Shown: piece by piece, positions 34,122-42,353 of the stretch | Layout of the letters: every line of letters begins with the position of its first letter | Position numbering within the stretch: position 1 is the stretch's first letter | Assembly: GCA_007130155.1 (NCBI GenBank) | Contig: SLTB01000029.1 | Coordinates: forward strand, 1 to 46,268 | Reading direction: 5' to 3' | Source of the DNA: Pseudomonadales bacterium | GTDB taxonomy: Bacteria > Pseudomonadota > Gammaproteobacteria > Pseudomonadales > Azotimanducaceae | DNA: 46,268 nucleotides | Made by a program: the position numbers and the translations under genes | Notes under the pieces: generated by a model | Databases searched by the model: none | What the model was told of the DNA's origin: nothing | What the model saw: only the letters and a program-made list of their open reading frames with translations

Positions 34122-35375
34122 TCAGGCATTGGCCACAGCGGCCAGCGGTGCATGGCGACGGCGACGGGTTGAAGGCCAATCCGCCAGGCCCACTTCATCA
34201 CGAATCTCGGCGCAGACGTTGATGACGCGATCGAGCTCAGCAAGGGTCAGGTCTGAGTTGACGGTGAAGCGGATCAGTGAGCGGTTCTTCGGTGTCGCGG
34301 GCGCACAGAACACTGAACCAAACACGCCGCGGGCCTCGAGGGCATCCCGGAGGGCCATGGTAGCCAGTTCCGGCCCCGCCTCGAGGCCAAGGATCTGAGC
34401 CTCGGAGAGTTCCAGGTTGTAGCCGAGTTCACTCAGGCCACAGCGCAGATAGTCCGCATTCCGGTGCAGGCGCCGACGCCTGTCGTCACTGTGGGAGATC
34501 ACCCGCAACGTTGCTTCCAGACCAGCCATTTCATGAGCCAACAGGCCGGAGGAGAAGATCGCCGGATTCGCCGTGTACTTGAGGAATTCGGCAATGCGCT
34601 CCGAGCACGTGACGATGCCGGCCCGACCGGCAAAAGCCTTGGCCAGACTGGCCGTACGGAAGTGCACCCGCGAGGTCAGTCCAAGATCCACCACCAGACC
34701 CCTGCCCTCGGGGCCGTGAGTGCCGAGGGAATGAGCCTCGTCGACGACGATGACCGCCCCATGACGCTCCACCACATCGACGATGTCACGCAGAGGGGCG
34801 ATGCTGCCGCTGGTGCTGTAGACCGAATCGACGATGACCACACCCGGGCCGTGACGTCGCAGTAGCGCATCGAGATGTTCCGTCGCGTTGTGCCGGAAGG
34901 GGTGCGCGTTGGCCTGTGCCGAGCGTATACCCTCCCAAAGCGAAGCATGAGCAAACATGTCGATGTAACAGGGGACGCCCGGGCCGGCGATGGCTTGGAT
35001 CAATCCGGTATTGGCCGCCCAGCCGGACTGCGACAGCACAGCAGACTGAGCTTGCATCCACTGCGCCATCTGTTGCTCGAAGCGCGCCTGAGGGTTGTCG
35101 CCGTGAAGGAATACCGCAGCCATCAACATCTCGGGATCGCTGCACTTGAGCACACGGCACTGGGCCTCAATCACCTCAGGGTGCCGCGCCATGCAAAGGT
35201 AGTCGTTGCTGAGCAGACGCAGGGCATCTTTACCCGGCACCTGGCCGATCATGATGTGACCGCCCCCCCAGGGCGCGACTCGATCCTGGTAGTAGACATC
35301 CACCTGGCGACGAAGAAATTCAGGCTCCTGTGGAAGACGGTGTTCCACCTTCCGCATCTGTGCGACATTATTCAT
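34122..35375 (-). CDS. lqsA: Alpha-hydroxyketone autoinducer synthase (CqsA/LqsA type)
   Basis: This 417-residue PLP enzyme belongs to the alpha-oxoamine synthase fold but matches CqsA/LqsA rather than BioF or Kbl: LLSNDYLCMARHP, LSQSGWAANTGL, YIDMFAHASLWEG, VDSVYSTSGSIAPL, VDEAHSLGTHGP (D212) and TASLAKAFAGRAG with the Schiff-base lysine K246, then NPAIFSSGLL and GVFGSVFCAPATPKNRSLIR. CqsA condenses an acyl-CoA with SAM or aminobutyrate to give CAI-1 type aminoketones, later converted to hydroxyketones. The start at 35375 has GGGAG 5 nt before. The 19-bp palindrome 35475-35493 is 100 bp upstream. Confidence 0.9.
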   Translation of the reverse strand: MNNVAQMRKVEHRLPQEPEFLRRQVDVYYQDRVAPWGGGHIMIGQVPGKDALRLLSNDYLCMARHPEVIEAQCRVLKCSDPEMLMAAVFLHGDNPQARFEQQMAQWMQAQSAVLSQSGWAANTGLIQAIAGPGVPCYIDMFAHASLWEGIRSAQANAHPFRHNATEHLDALLRRHGPGVVIVDSVYSTSGSIAPLRDIVDVVERHGAVIVVDEAHSLGTHGPEGRGLVVDLGLTSRVHFRTASLAKAFAGRAGIVTCSERIAEFLKYTANPAIFSSGLLAHEMAGLEATLRVISHSDDRRRRLHRNADYLRCGLSELGYNLELSEAQILGLEAGPELATMALRDALEARGVFGSVFCAPATPKNRSLIRFTVNSDLTLAELDRVINVCAEIRDEVGLADWPSTRRRRHAPLAAVANA

Positions 35376-35474
35376 AGGAACTCCCGCGATAAGCGTCGTG
35401 TAGGAAATCGCTGCAAGGGGCTTGCAATTAGCAAACCTTGATGTGTACTACACGGGGCCCCGAACACCGCGCAA

Positions 35475-35493
35475 TGGTAGCAAAGTGCCACCA
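35475..35493. promoter_or_regulatory. 19-bp palindromic operator-like site, copy 2
   Basis: TGGTAGCAAAGTGCCACCA: half-sites TGGTAGCA and TGCCACCA around AAG, with one more complementary base pair on each side (A/T). It lies between the divergent lqsA and apeB, 100 bp from the first and 71 bp from the second. A looser pair of half-sites (TTTTGGCA and TGCCGCCA, 7-nt spacer) follows at 35511-35533. It is 17/19 identical to the reverse complement of copy 1. Confidence 0.6.
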
Positions 35494-35563
35494 TGTGCTT
35501 TTTCGCCTGTTTTTGGCACGTTTTATGCCGCCAGCGCCTCCCACCAGAAACGATCGAGGTACC

Positions 35564-36871
35564 ATGGACAACTCGCACTTCCTGCCCCGTCTGCTCCACT
35601 TCCTCGACCACTCCATGACGCCGTTTCACGCCGTCGACAATCTGGCGCGCCGACTCGACGAGGCGGGCTATCGCAGACTTCAGGAGCATGAAGATTGGGA
35701 TCTCACCGCCCATCAATGCGTCTATGTGGTGCGCAACGGCGGCTCACTGGTGGCCCTTCGAACCGGCAGGGACTGCCGCCAGCAAGGCCTGCGCATGGTC
35801 GGCGCGCATACAGACAGCCCCTGCCTGCGCGTCAAGCCCATGGCTGAACTTAAGGAGCACGGGTGCCTCCGGCTCGGGGTGGAAGTTTATGGAGGTGCGC
35901 TGCTGAACCCCTGGTTTGATCGTGATCTATCGATCGCCGGCCGTGTCCACTATGCAAACAGCAAAGGTGAACTGCGCTTCGCGCTCATCGCCTTCGAACG
36001 CCCCATCGCCGTGGTGCCTTCCTTGGCCATCCATCTCGACCGCGAGGCCAATCAGACCCGCTCCATCAATGCTCAGCGCGATATTCCGCCGCTGCTCGCC
36101 ACCCTGGACAGCATTGAGGGGGGCATGGACTTCAGATCCCTGCTCGCCCAGCGCATCCACGAGCAGCATGGTGAATCCGACGTGGCTCAGGTACTCGACT
36201 ATGAAATGTGTTTGCACGACACCCAACCTGCTGCCATCACCGGTCTGAAACGTCAGTTCATAAGCAGTGCCCGCCTCGACAACCTGCTGAGCTGTTTCAG
36301 TGGCATTGAAGCCCTGCTCGACTCCGACCCCGGGATTCCGGCTCTTCTCGTCTGCAATGACCACGAGGAAGTGGGCAGCGCATCGAGCTCTGGAGCTGCT
36401 GGCCCCCTGCTGCTATCGGTTCTGGAGCGCCTCGTGGGTGCCGGAGACGCGCTGCGCAAGCTTCTGGCGCGCTCCATGTTCATCTCTGCCGACAATGCCC
36501 ACGCCCTGCATCCCAACTACGCCGACCGGCACGACAGCAACCACGGACCGAAGCTCAATGGTGGGCCGGTCATCAAGGTCAATGCCAATCAGCGCTACGC
36601 CTCCAACAGCGCAACTCAAGCGCTTTTCCGGCATCTGTGCGGCAAGCTCGACATCCCTGTGCAAACTTTCGTGGTCCGCACCGACATGGCCTGCGGCAGC
36701 ACCATCGGCCCCATCACGGCCAGTGAACTTGGCGTACGCACCATCGATGTCGGCATCCCTCAGCTTGCCATGCACTCCATTCGGGAACTGTGCGGAAGCG
36801 AGGATCCCTTTACCCTCGCCCGCGCCCTGTCCGCATTCCAGTCGTTGCCCGAACTGCCGGAGATGGATTGA
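35564..36871 (+). CDS. apeB: M18 family aminopeptidase (aspartyl/ApeB type)
   Basis: The 435-residue zinc aminopeptidase has the M18 order of metal-binding blocks: VGAHTDSPCLRVKP near the start, CNDHEEVGSASSSGA in the middle (catalytic and metal Glu), ADNAHALHPNYADRHDSNHGPKLNG split around the substrate site, and GIPQLAMHSIRELCG at the end. It removes N-terminal residues, usually acidic, from peptides in the cytoplasm. I use ATG 35564 with GAGGT just upstream; the longer frame begins inside the operator region. It is divergent from lqsA and could share its regulation. Confidence 0.88.
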   Translation: MDNSHFLPRLLHFLDHSMTPFHAVDNLARRLDEAGYRRLQEHEDWDLTAHQCVYVVRNGGSLVALRTGRDCRQQGLRMVGAHTDSPCLRVKPMAELKEHGCLRLGVEVYGGALLNPWFDRDLSIAGRVHYANSKGELRFALIAFERPIAVVPSLAIHLDREANQTRSINAQRDIPPLLATLDSIEGGMDFRSLLAQRIHEQHGESDVAQVLDYEMCLHDTQPAAITGLKRQFISSARLDNLLSCFSGIEALLDSDPGIPALLVCNDHEEVGSASSSGAAGPLLLSVLERLVGAGDALRKLLARSMFISADNAHALHPNYADRHDSNHGPKLNGGPVIKVNANQRYASNSATQALFRHLCGKLDIPVQTFVVRTDMACGSTIGPITASELGVRTIDVGIPQLAMHSIRELCGSEDPFTLARALSAFQSLPELPEMD

Positions 36872-37127
36872 CGCCATTGTGGGCAGAGAGTGGCAATGGC
36901 TTCGCATGGAACAAGTCGTCTACCTCGAATCTGCAGGGGTGCTGTAGGCTCGACTGCTTACAGTCGGCCAGGTCGCAGCGTGCCCCTGCGCAGACCGAGC
37001 CCGCTCGCCTCACCCGCAAATCTCACCGATTCCCGGCTGCGGACGCGGATATGCGGGCTAAAGAAGCAGGTTGCGACGACCGGGCTTCCTTCGTCGACAA
37101 CAGCACCACGGCCTTTGGTAAACCACT

Positions 37128-38666
37128 TCAGGGCGCCGACGTACGCCGCAGATGGGCGGGGATCAAGCAGCGCTCGAGACCCTCGAAGCAAAGCTCGGTG
37201 GCGATGGCGAGCAGTGCTGCCGGAATGGCGCCCTGCAGGATCAGACCGGGATCGTTCAGCGCGAGACCTGTGACGATGGGCTGACCAAGTCCGCCAGCTC
37301 CTACGAATGCTGCCAGCGTCGCAGTGCCTATGCTGATCACCGCCGCGGTGCGGATCCCCGCCATGACATTCGGCAACGCCAACGGCAGCAGGAGATGCCG
37401 CACCTGCTGCATGTCTGACAGTCCCATCCCCACCGCTACCCGCCGCAGCAGCGGATCGACGCTGACCAGCGCCGTGACCGTGGCCCGCAGGATCGGCAGC
37501 AATGAGTACAGGAACAGCGCCACGATGGCGGGCAGCACCCCGATACCGAAGAGGGGAATCATCAGCGCGAGCAGCGCGATGGACGGAATCGTCTGCAGCA
37601 GGCCGGCGCCATAGAGCACCATCCGGGAAGCGCGCTGGGATCGATGGACGAGTACGCCGAGGGGCAGTCCCAGCAAGACAGCCAGACCCAGAGCGATGAT
37701 CGTGAGCTGCAGATGGCGAATCGTGTTGGCCAGCAGCTCATCGCGCCAGGTTGAAGCAGCCACAGGACTGGCAGCGAAACCCTCGGCCGCCAGAAAGTCG
37801 GCGGCGACCGCGGCAAAGGAGCGCTTGCCCACCACCACTTCCGCATTGAGCCGTCGCATGCGCTCCTCATCGATGCGTCCGCCCAGACGCCCCACCACCG
37901 CGCCCGCCGCTGCAGGCAGGTCTTCCCGCGCCAGCGGCAGCGCTGCGTAGCGGGGAAAGAAGGCGCGATCGTCCTTAAGCGTCACCAGGCCATAACGCTC
38001 GATGTCGCCATCGGTGGAGTAGGCATCAGTGACATCGACGCTGCCCCGCGCCAGAGCCTGATAGGCCAGCCCATGCTCGATGCCTACCGGCTGGAAACGA
38101 AGATCGTAGCGATCACGCAGACCGGGCCAGCCGTCCTGCCGACGCAGGAATTCGTGACTGAAAGCGACACGCAAAGATGGCAGGTCAGCCAGTTGACTGA
38201 TGCGAGCCACGCCCAGCTCAACAGCGCGATCAGCCACCAGCACCAGCGCGTAGGTGTTGTCGAAACCGAGTTCCGGCAGCGGCTGCAAACCCCGCTCGGC
38301 GAGCGGGGCGACAAGCGCATCGCGTCGTGGCGCCACTTCCGCCTGAAGAATCACTTCGGTGATGGTGCCGGTGTACTCGACGTAAAGATCGATCTCCCCA
38401 CTGACCAGCGCTTCATGACAGATCAGCGTCCCGCCAAGACCGAAACGGCGCGTGACTCGAATGCCTTCACCCTCGAGGAGCTGGGCGATGATCTCTCCAA
38501 GCAGATAGGACTCCGTGAAATTCTTGCTGCCGATGACCACGCCGCGCTCGGCCGACGCCGACAGCACCAGCAGCAGCAGGCTGGCCACGCACCAAGCACC
38601 AATGCCCTTCCTGCAGAGCCGCCGCGATACAGTTTCCAGCCCGCGTTTCGAAGTCCGGCCGATCAT
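37128..38666 (-). CDS. Osmoprotectant-type ABC transporter, fused substrate-binding protein and permease
   Basis: This is a 512-residue fusion. After a signal peptide (ASLLLLVLSASA), residues about 40-300 form an OpuAC/ProX-like binding domain (VIGSKNFTESYLLGEIIAQLLE, YVEYTGT, YSTDGDI). Residues about 310-505 form the binding-protein-dependent permease with the EAA-like loop (RRVAVGMGLSDMQQVRHLLLPLALP). Binding-first fusions occur in OpuC/EgtU-like importers of quaternary amines such as betaine, choline or ergothioneine; the ligand is not certain. Its start overlaps the ATPase stop (ATGA 38663-38666). The 256 bp between its end and apeB hold no gene. Confidence 0.88.
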   Translation of the reverse strand: MIGRTSKRGLETVSRRLCRKGIGAWCVASLLLLVLSASAERGVVIGSKNFTESYLLGEIIAQLLEGEGIRVTRRFGLGGTLICHEALVSGEIDLYVEYTGTITEVILQAEVAPRRDALVAPLAERGLQPLPELGFDNTYALVLVADRAVELGVARISQLADLPSLRVAFSHEFLRRQDGWPGLRDRYDLRFQPVGIEHGLAYQALARGSVDVTDAYSTDGDIERYGLVTLKDDRAFFPRYAALPLAREDLPAAAGAVVGRLGGRIDEERMRRLNAEVVVGKRSFAAVAADFLAAEGFAASPVAASTWRDELLANTIRHLQLTIIALGLAVLLGLPLGVLVHRSQRASRMVLYGAGLLQTIPSIALLALMIPLFGIGVLPAIVALFLYSLLPILRATVTALVSVDPLLRRVAVGMGLSDMQQVRHLLLPLALPNVMAGIRTAAVISIGTATLAAFVGAGGLGQPIVTGLALNDPGLILQGAIPAALLAIATELCFEGLERCLIPAHLRRTSAP

Positions 38667-39397
38667 GCCAGCTGCGTCTCGAGCAGGCGCTCGATCCAGG
38701 CATCAGCGGGTGCCGCCACGACCTCGTCACAGGAACCCTGCTGCACGATCCTGCCTGCCCGTAGGATCACCAGGGCACTGGAGAGCGCTACCGCCTCACG
38801 CAGATCGTGGGTGACGAGAATCACGGTCACCGGCTCGCTGGCGGCGAGGCGCTGGAAGTGCTCGTGAATGCCCACGCGGGTGATGGGATCCACCGCCGAA
38901 AACGGTTCGTCGAGGAGCAAAAGTGGCGGCTCCAGCATCATCGCCCGGCAAAGACCGGCACGCTGCTGCTGACCACCGCTCAGCTCATGCGGGTAGCGCT
39001 GTGCCAGCTCCGGATCGAGTTCCATCAGCGCCATCAGGCGCTGCAAGCGCTCCTCAATGCGTTCGGCGGACCAGCCCACCAATTGGGCCAGCAGGCAGAC
39101 ATTGGTACGAAGGTCGAGATGAGGAAACAGCGCCGAGCCCTGCACCGCATAGCCGATCCGGCGCCGCAGACCAAGCATGTCCGTGGCGGCCAGATCCTCA
39201 CCGAGAACTTCAACGGTGCCGCTGTCCGCGCGCACCAGACCGTTGAGGAGTTGGAGCAGCGTGGACTTACCGCTGCCGCTCTCGCCAACGATGGCAACGG
39301 TGCGTTGCGATTCCACCTCGAGGCTGACCCCGTCGAGTACCGTGGTGGTCCCGTAGCGCTTCGATACGTCAGCGAGGCGGACGGCGGCTGGGTTCAC
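38663..39397 (-). CDS. ABC transporter ATP-binding protein for the osmoprotectant-type system
   Basis: This 244-residue ATPase has Walker [14 protein letters not shown]-loop VQGSALFPH, signature LSGGQQQRAGLCRAM, Walker B LLLLDEPFSAVDP and switch His in LVTHDLREA. The order and SAVDPITR stretch are those of OpuCA/ProV-type ATPases, without the C-terminal CBS domains, so ionic-strength sensing through CBS is absent. It is sandwiched by 4-nt overlaps with the fusion permease and with sbcB upstream. Confidence 0.9.
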   Translation of the reverse strand: MNPAAVRLADVSKRYGTTTVLDGVSLEVESQRTVAIVGESGSGKSTLLQLLNGLVRADSGTVEVLGEDLAATDMLGLRRRIGYAVQGSALFPHLDLRTNVCLLAQLVGWSAERIEERLQRLMALMELDPELAQRYPHELSGGQQQRAGLCRAMMLEPPLLLLDEPFSAVDPITRVGIHEHFQRLAASEPVTVILVTHDLREAVALSSALVILRAGRIVQQGSCDEVVAAPADAWIERLLETQLA

Positions 39398-40812
39398 GTT
39401 TCGAGTCCGGAGACTTCAATGCAGTGCTGCAGCCAGACCTCGAGGTCTGTGATGATCGCCGGGTCGGCACCGGTCGCCGCCAGCTCACGCAATCGTGCCC
39501 GAGCCGTCTCGACATCATCGAGGCCCCTGCGTCCTCGCCGAAGCCGATCCTGAAGATGGGCCTGCCAACGCGCCGTTGCCGACTCGTCCAGGGCCTCAGG
39601 GTGACGGCGGGCCAACAGACGAAACAGCAATTCGCGAGCACGCTCGTCACCCAGTGCTGGGGCATGGATGAGATCTTCCGGCCCGGCATCCGCCAGTCCA
39701 GTCAGGATGCGTCGGTCCTCGTCAGGAAGAAATCCGCCATACAGTGCGCCGTCCACATCCTCCTGAACCTGTTCATCACGGAGGGAATACGCACGCTGCA
39801 CCCGGCCAGTGAGGCCCGCGACGCTGCGCAGCGCCTCGAGGCTTGCCAGGGCCGTGTCGAGGTCGATGCCGAGGCGGGCTTGATCGTCGCCTCTGAGCAC
39901 CCCGATCGGCGCCACCGCCGGCAGCTTATTGAGTGCGATCTGAAGCAGCGGCAGGCGCGGTTTGTCGCCGCGTTCAGCTGCGCTCTGGAACAGGGACTCG
40001 GCAAGCGCCTGCTCATCGAGACCGATGAGGCGTTCGTGGTCAGCGCCAAGCTCGACCACGATCACCGCATTACGATTCACAGGATGCATCGCTATCGGAG
40101 CCACGATGGCAACGCCCTGAGACTTCTGGCCATGGCGTGGCGAGACGTGCAGCAAGGGCTTGCTCAGGGGGCGGCCGACGACTTCTGCAACCCGTTGCTT
40201 GCTGCGTAGCGACAGGTGGTACTCGAACAAGCCAGGTTGAGCACGCCGCAGTGCCCTCGCCAGGCCGAGGGTGGCCTCCACATCCGCCGTGGCGTCGTGG
40301 GCGCGCGTCTGCTCAATGGCATTGGCCGCAGCGAGGTCCTCGAGGCGAAAACTGATACGCCCTTCCACCTGAGGCCACACCATGCCTTCGGGACGCAGCG
40401 CTGCAGCCATGCGCGCGAGGTCGATGAGATCCCAACGTGAATTGCGCCCCTGCCATTCACGGGCATAGGGATCACGCAGGTTCCGCCAGAACCCGAAGCG
40501 AACAAACTCGTCGTCGAAGCGCAGGTTGTTGTAGCCGGCGACACAGGTTTGCGGCCGGCCAAATTCAGCAGCGAGCTTACGGAACAACTGCCCCTCATCG
40601 ATGCCCATGGCCACACGCTGCGGCGTCAGGCCGGTTATCAGACAGGCTTCCGGTTCGGGAACAACCTCGGGGTCGAGGCGGACGTCGAAGCTCAGCGCGG
40701 CGCCTAAGGGCTCGAAGTTCGTGTCGGTACGGATGCCCGCAAACTGCATGATGCGGTGCCAGCGCGGGTCGCGACCACTGGTCTCGAGATCGTAGAAGAG
40801 AAAGGTTTCCAT
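39394..40812 (-). CDS. sbcB: Exodeoxyribonuclease I
   Basis: In this 472-residue ExoI the DEDDh exonuclease domain begins FLFYDLETSGRDPRWHRIMQFAGIRTD and continues with ITGLTP, GYNNLRFDDEFVR, and RAHDATADVEATLGLAR containing the terminal His/Asp pair. The SH3-like and helical extension that binds single-stranded DNA follows. ExoI degrades ssDNA 3' to 5' in repair and recombination and is largely gammaproteobacterial. ATG 40812 is chosen over GTG 40815, which differs by one codon. It overlaps the transporter ATPase by ATGA, an unexpected partner. Confidence 0.93.
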   Translation of the reverse strand: METFLFYDLETSGRDPRWHRIMQFAGIRTDTNFEPLGAALSFDVRLDPEVVPEPEACLITGLTPQRVAMGIDEGQLFRKLAAEFGRPQTCVAGYNNLRFDDEFVRFGFWRNLRDPYAREWQGRNSRWDLIDLARMAAALRPEGMVWPQVEGRISFRLEDLAAANAIEQTRAHDATADVEATLGLARALRRAQPGLFEYHLSLRSKQRVAEVVGRPLSKPLLHVSPRHGQKSQGVAIVAPIAMHPVNRNAVIVVELGADHERLIGLDEQALAESLFQSAAERGDKPRLPLLQIALNKLPAVAPIGVLRGDDQARLGIDLDTALASLEALRSVAGLTGRVQRAYSLRDEQVQEDVDGALYGGFLPDEDRRILTGLADAGPEDLIHAPALGDERARELLFRLLARRHPEALDESATARWQAHLQDRLRRGRRGLDDVETARARLRELAATGADPAIITDLEVWLQHCIEVSGLET

Positions 40813-40952
40813 CACCGAATCTCAGGGGCGCTCTGCGAGGGGCGGGCGACAGCGCTCACCTTGCATTCCCGAAACGCCATTGGCAACCTGCCCCATGATC
40901 CGCTGAACGGCCCGCCATGGTGCCGAGCCACCACCTGGAGTGACCAAGACCC

Positions 40953-42353
40953 TTGGCGGACCCGGACCCAGCCCCGACAACCCCGCATCGCATTCTCGCC
41001 CTGATGGCTGGCCCCGCCGCCGGCCTGATAGCGGCCTTGATGATGCATTCCGCGGGATGGCCCATCGAAGCCTGCCTGGCCGCGGGCATCACCACGCTGG
41101 TGGTGATCTGGTGGGTGTTCGAACCCATCCCGATTCCGGCAACCTCACTGATCCCCCTGGCGCTGATGCCGACCTTCGGCGTGCTCCCCCAAAGAACCGT
41201 GGCCGAATCCTACGGCAGCCCGCTGATCCTGCTCCTGCTGGGCGGTTTCATTCTCTCCACGGCCATGGAACGCAGCGGCGCCCACCGACGGGTGGCCCTG
41301 ACCATGGTAACCCTGTTCGGCGGCAGCAGTGGTCGCCGGCTGGTATTCGGCTTCATGACTGCTGCCGCCCTGTTGTCCATGTGGATCTCCAACACCGCGA
41401 CGACCCTCATGCTGCTGCCCGTGGCGTTGGCGGTGCTGGAGAAGTCCCATGACAGGAAGCTGGCCACCCCGCTTCTTCTGGGCATTGCCTTCGCGGCCAG
41501 TCTCGGCGGCATCGGGACCCCCATCGGCACGCCACCGAATCTGATCTTCATGCAGATCTACGCCGAATACACCGGCAACGAGGTCAGCTTCCTGCGCTGG
41601 ATGACCTGGGGCGTTCCTGTAGTGCTGGTATTCCTGCCAGTGATGGCACTCTGGCTGACGCGGAACCTGAGCGGCAGCACGCGTATCGAGGTGCCCGAGG
41701 TTGGCGCCTGGACCGTTGCGGAAGCCCGAGTGATGGCGGTCTTCGGCTGCACCGCGCTGGCCTGGATCACCCGCTCCGAGCCCTTCGGCGGCTGGAGCAC
41801 CTGGTTCGGCCTGCCCGGCGCCAGCGACGCAGCCGTGGCGTTCGTGGCCGTGGTGGCCATGTTCCTGATCTCCGATGGTCGCGGCGGCCGACTACTGAAC
41901 TGGGAAACCGCCGAGCGCATCCCCTGGGGCATGCTGCTGCTGTTTGCAGCCGGTATCACCATTGCTCGCGCCTTCGAAGCCACTGGAATCAGCGCCGCCC
42001 TCGGCGCGACCCTGTCCGGTATCGCGGACTGGCCGACCCTGCTGGTCATTGCATTGATCTGCCTGATGATCACATTCCTGACTGAAATGACCAGCAACAC
42101 GGCTACGACCACGCTGATGATGCCCATTCTCGCCGCAGCGGCACTAGGGGCCGGCATCGATCCCATGCTGCTGATGGTGCCTGCCGCCATGAGCGCGAGC
42201 TGCGCCTTCATGATGCCGGTGGCGACAGCTCCCAATGCCATCATGTTCGGTACGGGTCGCTTCACCACGCGCGAAATGGCAGGTGAGGGCTTTGCCCTCA
42301 ACCTCACCGGCGTCATGGTGATCTCGCTGATGATCTACCTGCTGCTGTCCTGA
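40953..42353 (+). CDS. DASS/SLC13-family anion:sodium symporter
   Basis: This is a 466-residue carrier with about eleven to thirteen membrane segments. The two inverted repeats each have an SNT signature (WISNTATTLMLLP and TSNTATTTLMMP) and re-entrant hairpin motifs (GIGTPIGTPPN and PVATAPNAIMF). These bind the carboxylate and sodium in the family. Substrates are dicarboxylates, tricarboxylates or sulfate; this one is not resolved. The start is TTG 40953; ATG 41004 in frame is an alternative but has no better ribosome site. It is divergent from sbcB, and its end overlaps the convergent aminopeptidase by 19 nt. Confidence 0.85.
   Translation: MADPDPAPTTPHRILALMAGPAAGLIAALMMHSAGWPIEACLAAGITTLVVIWWVFEPIPIPATSLIPLALMPTFGVLPQRTVAESYGSPLILLLLGGFILSTAMERSGAHRRVALTMVTLFGGSSGRRLVFGFMTAAALLSMWISNTATTLMLLPVALAVLEKSHDRKLATPLLLGIAFAASLGGIGTPIGTPPNLIFMQIYAEYTGNEVSFLRWMTWGVPVVLVFLPVMALWLTRNLSGSTRIEVPEVGAWTVAEARVMAVFGCTALAWITRSEPFGGWSTWFGLPGASDAAVAFVAVVAMFLISDGRGGRLLNWETAERIPWGMLLLFAAGITIARAFEATGISAALGATLSGIADWPTLLVIALICLMITFLTEMTSNTATTTLMMPILAAAALGAGIDPMLLMVPAAMSASCAFMMPVATAPNAIMFGTGRFTTREMAGEGFALNLTGVMVISLMIYLLLS

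Noticed and set aside
35443-35453. GTGTACTACAC palindrome near the lqsA promoter
   Set aside because: Only 11 bp, not repeated in the other promoter; possible operator but too short to claim.
36872-37127. Open frames between apeB and the ABC transporter
   Set aside because: Short, arginine-rich translations with no motif; considered non-coding.
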